20,204 nucleotides of DNA from a virus: IMG/VR virus record IMGVR_UViG_3300009027_000049, positions 1 to 20,204 of that record, one strand, 5' to 3'. How positions within the stretch are numbered: position 1 is the stretch's first letter; each line of letters starts with the position of its first letter. A model generated the notes under the pieces. The model worked only from the letters and a program-made list of their open reading frames with translations, was not told where the DNA came from and made no database searches. Positions 15,741 to 20,204 of the stretch are shown here, piece by piece. The translations under genes and the position numbers were made by a program.

Positions 15741-16355
15741 GAATGTATTAACTTGCATGCGCAAGCCTGAGCCGCCAAACTTGGCCTTTTCATTGTTACT
15801 ATTAATACCATCAATGGCTGCTTGGTACAACGATGCCCATACACCTGTTCGCTGGTCATCAACTAAATAAGGCGCTGAGTGCATCAATGCACCATACAAA
15901 TATGCATCAGGGAAGTATTGCAAAATCCAGTTAGACGTTGCGCTGTCGCTAAGCGGCGTTGTGCGTGCGTAATAATAAAGCTCACCTGTGTATGTGCTGT
16001 CTGGCGTAGGCCAAACTTCAAGCTGACCTGCAATCACAGAGTAATACTTTGGCCTGCCTTTCGTATCCGCGCCACCTCTACGATAAGACTGAAGCGCTAA
16101 TGGCGTAACTAGCTCAATAGGACGCTCATCTACATCTAGGTGAAAGCGCACAGCTTCCATAAAACCATCGGGTAGCTGTGTGTAGCGCGCATCAATGCTT
16201 GCCGTGCTGCGCTCTTCCATACGCCAGTGGCGCACTTTGCGATCCATGTCAGCCTCTGCAAGACTGATGAAATCAGGAATAACACTCGTAAGATCATCGC
16301 GGTTCAGCCAGTTGGCGATTGCGGTCTTTAGTTCTGCGTAGGTTGTAATAGCCAT
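15738..16355 (-). CDS. Head-tail adaptor-like protein
   Basis: A 205-aa protein from the ATG at 16355; a GTG two codons earlier is possible, but the ATG makes the TAATG overlap used elsewhere in this operon. The start AITTYAELKTAIANWLNRDD, then IPDFISLAEADMDRKVRHW, RYTQLPDGFMEAVRFHLD and, near the end, PDAYLYGALMHSAPYL, is the pattern of the adaptor proteins (SU10-type, related in role to T7 gp11). These form the ring joining the portal to the nozzle and fibres. In those phages this ring closes the filled head and holds the tail fibres. The assignment is by motif memory and gene context. The small size, helical ends and central beta section agree. Confidence 0.7.
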   Translation of the reverse strand: MAITTYAELKTAIANWLNRDDLTSVIPDFISLAEADMDRKVRHWRMEERSTASIDARYTQLPDGFMEAVRFHLDVDERPIELVTPLALQSYRRGGADTKGRPKYYSVIAGQLEVWPTPDSTYTGELYYYARTTPLSDSATSNWILQYFPDAYLYGALMHSAPYLVDDQRTGVWASLYQAAIDGINSNNEKAKFGGSGLRMQVNTF

Positions 16356-16615
16356 TACCACTTAACCTTATCTGCCCAATATGCGGCGCTCATCTTGCCC
16401 TTGGCAATGTTTTTAGCGTGCCTTGCTTTAAATGACTTAGCACGCTTTGTCATAGTCTTATCGCCCGTCTTGCCCTGCTGACCAAAGCGAATTGTTTTAA
16501 CCTTATCGCCCTCTTTAGCCACAACTACGTGTGACTTGGTTTTATGGCTTGGAGTACGCTTGGGTTTATTATAACCCGATACTCCAGCGCGGGCGAGGCG
16601 GGGGTCTTTAGGCAT
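16355..16615 (-). CDS. Small strongly basic conserved phage protein
   Basis: An 86-aa protein, very rich in Lys, Arg and His: MPKDPRLARAGVSGYNKPKR, then HVVVAKEGDKVKTIRFGQQG and ARHAKNIAKGKMSAAYWADK, ending VKW. From memory, this protein and its IRFGQQG and KMSAAYWADKVKW blocks are widespread in marine cyanophages and pelagiphages, with no experimental function known to me. The charge suggests nucleic-acid contact, and the position between terminase-side genes and the adaptor suggests a role in the virion or packaging. Both points are inference. Its start overlaps the preceding stop as TAATG, and its stop overlaps the next start the same way. Confidence 0.75.
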   Translation of the reverse strand: MPKDPRLARAGVSGYNKPKRTPSHKTKSHVVVAKEGDKVKTIRFGQQGKTGDKTMTKRAKSFKARHAKNIAKGKMSAAYWADKVKW

Positions 16616-17418
16616 TAGTAAAGGCTTCCACCGTTTTGAACATATGTGCTATACACATCCATCAAAGTCTGATTGTCAGCGTTATTAACAAAGTCTGGGT
16701 CAATCTGCCTTAGATCATCAATCATCGACGCATACAAATTTGGACTAAATCCACCAACGCTCGTGCCTCTACCAGAATAAACCATCTCAGGTTGTACTGG
16801 CATACCTACGCTCCCGCGACCAGAATATCTCATCCCAGTCCTGTCATTCATGCCTACATCCCCACGACCAGAATACTGCATGCCGCCTAGTGAACCCTCT
16901 GCTGTGCCTCTGCCAGAATGCTGCATAGCCTCGCGAGGCATACCTAAATTCCCGCGACCAGAGTAGCGCATAGGCCCAACGCCACCAAACGGATCAAGAC
17001 CCATAGCTGCCTCATTAGCAGCTTGAGCAGCAAGCAAACCCTGCGGTGATCCAAGCATGTCTGGGGGTGTAACTGTTGGCCCAGTACCGCCAAACGGGCC
17101 AAGCCCCATAGCAGCTTCCGCATCAGCCTGAGAGGCTTCACGTAAAACTGGCTTGGGCGAGCTATCTCTATCTCTTGAAGATGTGCGTGCGGCAATATCC
17201 TCAACGCGCTGCTGCGCCTCAAGCGGTTTAGCAAAAAGATTACCCAGCATAGACAGCAAGCCACCGCCCTCAAACTTATCCCCAGATGCGCCAGCGCCAC
17301 CACCGTCTAGCATGTCCATCAAGCCAGTAAAGCGCTTGCCTGTGCCATTTCTGCCACCGCCTAACGCATTCAACGCGCCTAAACCAGCGAGTAATCCTAG
17401 TGCTGCTCCTGCTTTCAT
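16615..17418 (-). CDS. Repeat-bearing virion-type protein with DGGGAGASGD and YSGRG motifs
   Basis: A 267-aa protein of unknown function. Residues 1-22 are hydrophobic and Gly/Ala/Leu-rich (GAALGLLAGLGALNALGGG). Residues 30-47 carry FTGLMDMLDGGGAGASGD, shared with the virion protein encoded at 5675-6298. The middle has two copies of EAAMGL(G/D)PFGG (101 and 136). Residues 150-218 hold five YSGRG-type repeats (RYSGRG, QHSGRG, QYSGRG, RYSGRG, VYSGRG), each after Met. The C-terminus (MIDDLRQIDPDFVNNADNQT) looks folded and helical. The shared motif and low complexity suggest a virion or ejected protein. The ATG lies inside the stop of the 40-aa gene upstream (ATGA), with AAGG as a modest ribosome-binding site. 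Confidence 0.6.
   Translation of the reverse strand: MKAGAALGLLAGLGALNALGGGRNGTGKRFTGLMDMLDGGGAGASGDKFEGGGLLSMLGNLFAKPLEAQQRVEDIAARTSSRDRDSSPKPVLREASQADAEAAMGLGPFGGTGPTVTPPDMLGSPQGLLAAQAANEAAMGLDPFGGVGPMRYSGRGNLGMPREAMQHSGRGTAEGSLGGMQYSGRGDVGMNDRTGMRYSGRGSVGMPVQPEMVYSGRGTSVGGFSPNLYASMIDDLRQIDPDFVNNADNQTLMDVYSTYVQNGGSLY
16765..16971 (-). repeat. Five YSGRG coding repeats
   Basis: Five units encoding (R/Q/V)(Y/H)SGRG, 13-18 residues apart, within the 267-aa gene. At DNA level they share a core like CGACCAGAATA on the plus strand, with some synonymous change, which shows diverged tandem duplication. Confidence 0.7.
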
Positions 17419-17537
17419 TTCTTTTTACCTTTTTTGCTTTTGCTCAGCTTTTTCAAGTCTGCGCCAGTAATTTTCTTGCGTGGTGGAGCCACTGCGGCTA
17501 ACTTTTTTTGCTTTGGGCTATATTTAGAATACGGCAT
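17415..17537 (-). CDS. 40-aa lysine-rich small protein
   Basis: A short open frame of 40 aa, MPYSKYSPKQKKLAAVAPPR followed by KKITGADLKKLSKSKKGKKK. The KYSPKQKKLA and KITGADLKKL parts look like a small conserved protein I remember from marine phages, so I take it as real. Its start overlaps the stop of the 63-aa gene (TAATG) and its TGA overlaps the start of the 267-aa gene (ATGA). This double linkage also supports it. Thirteen of 40 residues are Lys, suggesting nucleic-acid binding (inference). The run of seven A bases at codons 10-12 forms the heptamer A AAA AAG, a classic minus-one slip site, but the product it would give ends 26 codons later and looks like nothing known. Confidence 0.65.
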   Translation of the reverse strand: MPYSKYSPKQKKLAAVAPPRKKITGADLKKLSKSKKGKKK

Positions 17538-17728
17538 TAGGACTTCACCTGCTTTTCCCATTCATAACACTTAACCTGCTTGATTGTATACGTTGGATAT
17601 TTCATCTGCAAAGATGGAACTCCGTTCTGCATAAAATCAGCAATGCATTCATTCTCATCGACATACGCAGGGCCGCCGACTGCAAAGCAGTAATTTTGAG
17701 CGCACAAGAGAACAAACGCGGTAAACAT
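17537..17728 (-). CDS. 63-aa putative exported protein
   Basis: Residues 1-16 (MFTAFVLLCAQNYCFA) form a hydrophobic segment ending in a signal-peptidase-like site before VGG, although the usual basic residue after Met is missing. The mature part has two Cys (28 and 54) that could form one disulfide, within ENECIADFMQNGVPSLQM and TYTIKQVKCYEWEK. No family recognised. It is probably sent to the periplasm or anchored in the inner membrane. It begins four bases after the 11-aa frame's stop and ends in TAATG with the 40-aa gene. A role in envelope change during infection is possible but not shown. Confidence 0.6.
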   Translation of the reverse strand: MFTAFVLLCAQNYCFAVGGPAYVDENECIADFMQNGVPSLQMKYPTYTIKQVKCYEWEKQVKS

Positions 17729-17732
17729 TACA

Positions 17733-17768
17733 TCACTTCTTTACTTTCTTCTTAGCAGCTTTAGCCAT
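17733..17768 (-). CDS. 11-aa lysine-rich micro-frame
   Basis: ATG follows directly on the stop of the 26-aa gene (TAAATG) and the frame encodes MAKAAKKKVKK, then TGA. It is too short for statistics. In favour are the exact junction, the Lys-rich composition like the neighbouring 40-aa and 86-aa proteins, and the otherwise complete use of this cassette for coding. It may simply be a translational bridge that carries ribosomes to the 63-aa gene. Confidence 0.3.
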   Translation of the reverse strand: MAKAAKKKVKK

Positions 17769-17849
17769 TTACTTGCCATACTTCTTTTTCATGCACATAC
17801 CTGCACGCTTACACGCTGCGGGTGTGGGGCAACCTTTACATGGTTTCAT
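17769..17849 (-). CDS. 26-aa four-cysteine microprotein
   Basis: Encodes MKPCKGCPTPAACKRAGMCM followed by KKKYGK. Cysteines at 4, 7, 13 and 19 (C-x2-C-x5-C-x5-C) with basic residues between and after suggest a tiny zinc-binding or disulfide-held fold. The start is preceded by AAAGGAGTTGGCT, one of the best Shine-Dalgarno sequences in the window, in the 31-base gap after the large terminase gene. A ribosome-binding site this good before so short a frame argues that it is translated. The next micro-frame begins at once (TAAATG). I recall similar CxxC microproteins in marine phage genomes but not a function. Confidence 0.6.
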   Translation of the reverse strand: MKPCKGCPTPAACKRAGMCMKKKYGK

Positions 17850-17880
17850 AGCCAACTCCTTTTGCTGCAAACGTATCACA

Positions 17881-19287
17881 TTACGCTATTCCACGCAAAT
17901 TCCTTCTAATTTCGCCACGCCAGCTAGAAAACGACCCAGATAACGCCGTTGCAGCATCCGAAGCCATCGTCAAACAAAGCGCATCAGCCAAGTCAGGAGA
18001 GGCTAAGCCACGCTTGCGCATCTCATCCTTACTCTCAGCTTTCATCTTTCCTGAACTGGTAAAGCTATAGCGAATGCTGGTTAGCTCTGCGATAAGCTGG
18101 TCATTCTTCGGCAGCTTGCAAGAACGATCCTCAAGCCAACCCTTCGTCTTAAACCAAAGCTCGCTCCGCAGATTAAGATAGGTATCGCCCATAGACGGGC
18201 TTTCAGCAACATTCACGCCGCGCACAGGCAGGCCAATCTCACGCAGGCGGTCCACCACACCTGAGCCTACGCCAATGCTATCGACAAGAATTTGCGTTGG
18301 CTGTCTGCTAGGCGGTAACGCCTCATACTCAGCAACAACCCTACCCACAGTCTGCATCAAGTCCAACCCAGACCAAGCCCTAAGCTCAGTCACAATCGGA
18401 CCCTGACGCTTACACAGCGCAGTCTTATCCTGCCCAAAGCGCGCTACGTCCAGACCCCAGACCGCCTTGGTATCCTCATCAATCTGCACATCGCGGTGCG
18501 TGGCATTCTCCACAAGATGAAACGGGATAATCGTGTCATCGTCAGCAAGCGGAAACTCACCCAGCACACGAATGCGAAACGCATTGCTCTCCTCGCCATA
18601 CCTGAGCCGCATCTCATCGACAAACTCATCGCTCACCAGAGGGCTATCCACGCATGACCAACGGCGTGTCCACCAGCTATCCGCCATGCGCGTCTGACTT
18701 TCGAAAAACGTACCACTGCTCCGCGTGGGGTTGCTCAACATAATCGTCGTCGCGTTATGACCCGACATAGAGCCAGCCGCAGCCTCAAATACCTGCTCAG
18801 GTACACCAGAGGCTTCATCTACAACGAGCATAACATGCTCAGAGTGAACCCCAGCCAGCGCTTCAGGCGTTTCTGCGCGTGACGTTCTAGCCGATATAAA
18901 CATCTCTGCAGGCGCAGAAGTGTGCTCAACGCGATCCGATTTAACGTTAAGTATGCTCTGCAACCCTTCAGGCAACTCGTTTATCCAGCGCTTTAGCTCT
19001 GCAAATAAGGCATCAAAAAGCTGACTGCTGGTGGGCGCAGTTACAACAACTTTATTTGGGTAATGCATCAAAAAATACCATAGCATTGCCCATGATGCTG
19101 CTGTAGACTTACCAGTACCATGACCCGACCGAATGCTAATCTTGCGTTCGCCAGACGCAATCGCTTCCAGAAATTCTGCCTGATACGGCAATGGCTCTAC
19201 GCCAAGCACCTCTTGCACAAATAAAGCAGGCTTCTTGCCGTACCGCTCAACAAAGTCCAGCATTGCGCTGTGATTGTCGTCACTCAT
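17881..19287 (-). CDS. terL: Terminase large subunit
   Basis: A 468-aa packaging motor that translocates DNA into the prohead with ATP and cuts the concatemer. Numbered from the ATG at 19287, the ATPase part has Walker A SGHGTGKST at 54-62, Walker B MLVVDE at 153-158 with the catalytic Glu, and a coupling motif SNPTRSSG near 185-192. The RNase H-like nuclease part has the acidic residues expected for metal binding: LDVARFGQDKT (Asp 280), ILVDSIGVG (Asp 336) and SPDLADAL (Asp 432/435). Length is normal for the family. A TTG two codons earlier is possible, but AAGGTGA lies at the right distance from the ATG and much too close to the TTG. The start overlaps the small subunit's end by eight bases (ATGAGTGA). 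Confidence 0.95.
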   Translation of the reverse strand: MSDDNHSAMLDFVERYGKKPALFVQEVLGVEPLPYQAEFLEAIASGERKISIRSGHGTGKSTAASWAMLWYFLMHYPNKVVVTAPTSSQLFDALFAELKRWINELPEGLQSILNVKSDRVEHTSAPAEMFISARTSRAETPEALAGVHSEHVMLVVDEASGVPEQVFEAAAGSMSGHNATTIMLSNPTRSSGTFFESQTRMADSWWTRRWSCVDSPLVSDEFVDEMRLRYGEESNAFRIRVLGEFPLADDDTIIPFHLVENATHRDVQIDEDTKAVWGLDVARFGQDKTALCKRQGPIVTELRAWSGLDLMQTVGRVVAEYEALPPSRQPTQILVDSIGVGSGVVDRLREIGLPVRGVNVAESPSMGDTYLNLRSELWFKTKGWLEDRSCKLPKNDQLIAELTSIRYSFTSSGKMKAESKDEMRKRGLASPDLADALCLTMASDAATALSGSFSSWRGEIRRNLRGIA

Positions 19288-19777
19288 GGTCAATCACCTT
19301 GGCTTTCCGCAGCGCATCCAAATGCAAGTCACCAATGTTGATCTGAATGTTCTGCTGATTGCCGCTACCATAGCGCGCCTTGTTAAAACTGGCAGCAATA
19401 AAGTTGCGCTGGTGGGCTAAGCCCTTAGCAATGCCGATATCAACCTGACTGACATACTGCAGGTTTTTATCTACAGCTTCATTATCAGGATTGCGTGCAG
19501 CCGCCTTCTCATAAGCACGCTCTTCCTTCAACTCAACAAGCTCCTGAAGGGCAAGAGCAGCCTGCACATCAGCAACCTCAGCTTCAACCTCTTTTATCGC
19601 CTTGCCATACTCTTCGTTTTTCATCAGGTTGCGCTGCAAATAACCACGATCCAACCCAAGCTCTTTTGCAATCATTGGAATAGTTTTACCCGAAAGCAAT
19701 TCCTGCTGCAAAGCTTCAGGGCCACCCCTTCTATCAAGGGCTGCAAGAGCAGCTTTCAACTTAGGCTTACCAGCCAT
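19280..19777 (-). CDS. terS: Terminase small subunit
   Basis: A 165-aa protein just before the large terminase. The N-terminal part has a helix-turn-helix-like stretch (GKTIPMIAKELGLDRGYLQR, about residues 30-49) after a helical LKAALAALDRRGG. A long helical middle follows (EYGKAIKEVEAEVADVQAAL, then ELVELKEERAYEKAA), as in the oligomerisation part of small terminases, and a C-terminal part (GNQQNIQINIGDLHLDALRK) that would contact the large subunit. It recognises the packaging start site and regulates the motor. The start is fixed by TTAGGAGTTATGTATGG, with AGGAG six bases upstream. It is the first gene after the control region at 19778-20204. Confidence 0.88.
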   Translation of the reverse strand: MAGKPKLKAALAALDRRGGPEALQQELLSGKTIPMIAKELGLDRGYLQRNLMKNEEYGKAIKEVEAEVADVQAALALQELVELKEERAYEKAAARNPDNEAVDKNLQYVSQVDIGIAKGLAHQRNFIAASFNKARYGSGNQQNIQINIGDLHLDALRKAKVIDHE

Positions 19778-19812
19778 ACATAACTCCTAAATTAGCCTCG
19801 CGTGTACTGTAC

Positions 19813-19885
19813 TAATACTAATAATAATACCTATAGGTATTTTATTATTATTATTAGTCCCAGCACTGTACCGATATTAGTATTA
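19813..19885. repeat. Nested AT-rich inverted repeats
   Basis: An 11-base perfect inverted pair, TAATACTAATA (19813-19823) and TATTAGTATTA (19875-19885), encloses a 16-base perfect palindrome AATACCTATAGGTATT (19826-19841). A third pair, ACTAATAAT (19817-19825) with ATTATTAGT (19850-19858), competes with the outer one. The very low GC suggests an easily melted element rather than an intrinsic terminator; there is no GC-rich stem. Confidence 0.65.
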
Positions 19886-20031
19886 CTTTGATAGATTTTC
19901 AAAGGCAAAATGAACGCTGCAGCCAGTGAGGAAGAAAACGTCCATCAGGGAGGGGTTTGGACTAGAGGACTGCAGCGCTCAACAAAATGTGTAGCACAAA
20001 TTTTTCTGTGTGGGAATGTATAATAATAATA

Positions 20032-20061
20032 GGGGTAGGGGTGGGGGTGTGACGGGGGGGG
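20032..20061 (+). other. G-quadruplex-type tract
   Basis: Four G runs on the plus strand: four G, TA, four G, T, five G, TGTGAC, then eight G. This meets the usual G-quadruplex pattern (four runs of at least three G with loops of seven or less), with loops of 2, 1 and 6. It is the non-template strand for plus transcription and the template strand for the late operon. Confidence 0.75.
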
Positions 20062-20092
20062 CTTTTGCAAGATTGTATACCGTTGCACTGGA

Positions 20093-20131
20093 TTGTACTG
20101 CTCAGTATTGCAAGCGCCTAATCCAGTACAG
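20093..20131. promoter_or_regulatory. Inverted pair of TGTACTG elements, possible operator
   Basis: TTGTACTG (20093-20100) faces CAGTACAG (20124-20131), and the flanking ACTGGATT (20087) and AATCCAGT (20120) are also inverse copies. Further copies occur at 19803, 19865 (ACTGTAC) and 20173. Repeated half-sites in a gene-free region suggest binding by a regulator or replication initiator; the protein is not in this window. Confidence 0.4.
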
Positions 20132-20135
20132 TCAA
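20107..20135 (-). promoter_or_regulatory. Weak late-promoter candidate
   Basis: On the minus strand TTGACT (20135-20130) is followed after 17 bases by TGCAAT (20112-20107). The first is a good -35 box and the second a poor -10. A TGTACTG element sits in the spacer, as an operator would. It points toward the terminase genes, which otherwise lack a visible promoter. If the phage uses its own polymerase, the true promoter may look different. Confidence 0.22.
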
Positions 20136-20170
20136 GAACAATAGACACGCGAATGTTTCGCACGGTATTG

Positions 20171-20193
20171 CATTGTACTGATTTAGTACAATG
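20171..20193. repeat. Perfect 9-bp hairpin
   Basis: CATTGTACT, loop GATTT, AGTACAATG. The arms contain the TGTACT element that recurs elsewhere in this region. It could be a dimeric regulator's operator or an RNA hairpin. It touches the window edge, so its full context is not visible. Confidence 0.6.
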
Positions 20194-20204
20194 AGAAACA
20201 ATGC

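Larger units (their letters stand above)
19778..20204. other. Gene-free control region ahead of the late operon
   Basis: About 427 bases without a convincing gene. From left to right it holds nested AT-rich inverted repeats (19813-19885), a pair of distant 8-base inverted repeats CGCTGCAG/CTGCAGCG (19915 and 19970), TAA triplets, a run-rich G tract (20032-20061), repeated TGTACTG elements, a promoter-like pair on the minus strand and a perfect hairpin at the edge. Such a region before terS could hold the late promoter, regulator sites, the packaging site or a replication start; none is proven. The two frames seen here (plus strand 19910-20023, minus strand 19945-20163) look accidental. Confidence 0.6.

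Noticed and set aside
16356-16361. GTG start two codons upstream in the adaptor-like gene
   Set aside because: The ATG gives the one-base TAATG overlap used at other junctions.
19288-19293. TTG start two codons upstream in terL
   Set aside because: AAGGTGA would be too close to the TTG; the ATG at 19287 is well spaced.
19813-19885. Intrinsic transcription terminator
   Set aside because: Stems are almost pure A/T and lack a GC-rich stem followed by a T run.
19910-20023. 37-aa plus-strand frame starting MNAASEEENV with AAAGG upstream
   Set aside because: No recognisable sequence, opposite to the operon, and it ends in TAA triplets; probably chance.
20019-20024. TATAAT on the plus strand as a divergent promoter
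   Set aside because: No -35 box at 16-18 bases upstream, and it is part of a TAA-triplet run.
19945-20163. 72-aa minus-strand frame upstream of terS
   Set aside because: It reads through the C tract and the TAA triplets, giving Pro/His/Tyr low complexity; no ribosome-binding site.
1-20204. tRNA genes, CRISPR arrays, insertion sequences, integrase and attachment sites
   Set aside because: None was seen; the repeats present are coding repeats or control-region elements.

Overview
The window is part of a tailed-phage genome (or a prophage or metagenomic phage contig): a single-strand late operon for DNA packaging, tail and virion-ejection proteins. Every gene I can support is on the minus strand, so the region is transcribed from about 20.2 kb down to position 1 and runs off the left edge inside the portal gene. 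It shows no tape-measure protein, major tail-tube protein, sheath or baseplate. It has a P22-type portal, a small head-tail adaptor, a large nozzle-like tail protein, fibre/adhesin genes and Ala/Gly/Gln-rich ejection-type proteins. This points to a short-tailed (podovirus-like) phage. From memory, several N-terminal signatures and the small 86-aa and 40-aa basic proteins resemble phages of marine Alphaproteobacteria and metaviromic podoviruses. I could not search this, so the host is a guess.

Layout in transcription order. (1) 20204-19778: a gene-free control region with a G-quadruplex-type tract, nested AT-rich inverted repeats, repeated TGTACTG elements, a perfect hairpin and one weak promoter candidate. 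(2) Small and large terminase subunits, overlapping by 8 bases. (3) A cassette of four very small genes (26, 11, 63 and 40 aa), coupled by touching or overlapping stops and starts. They lead into a 267-aa repeat protein, an 86-aa basic protein and a 205-aa adaptor-like protein. (4) A 123-aa beta-rich protein, a 1200-aa tail fibre with adhesin-head-like repeats and a C-terminal S74-type chaperone domain, and an 80-aa helical protein. (5) A 294-aa protein with two exact-period repeat arrays, a 211-aa fibre-like protein, a 242-aa Gly-rich adhesin-like protein, a 635-aa nozzle-like protein carrying a probable carbohydrate-binding insertion, and a 219-aa protein with a TNF/C1q-like jelly roll. (6) A 124-aa GNAT-like protein, then four ejection-type proteins (207, 259, 503 with a lysozyme-like N-terminus, 550). 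(7) The portal, cut by the window edge. Capsid, scaffold, lysis, replication and integration genes are not present and would lie outside.

How it works together: the terminase drives DNA through the portal. Adaptor and nozzle-like proteins close the head and form the short tail. Several fibre and adhesin genes supply host recognition, one with its own folding chaperone. The ejection proteins, including one that probably cuts peptidoglycan, carry DNA across the envelope. Almost every gene junction is a stop/start overlap (TAATG, ATGA, TAATATG, TAATAATG) or a stop codon inside a Shine-Dalgarno sequence, so translation is probably coupled along the operon. The most interesting parts are the micro-gene cassette after the terminase, a short motif shared between two otherwise different virion genes 11.5 kb apart, the 23-residue and 10-residue exact repeats, and the structured control region.
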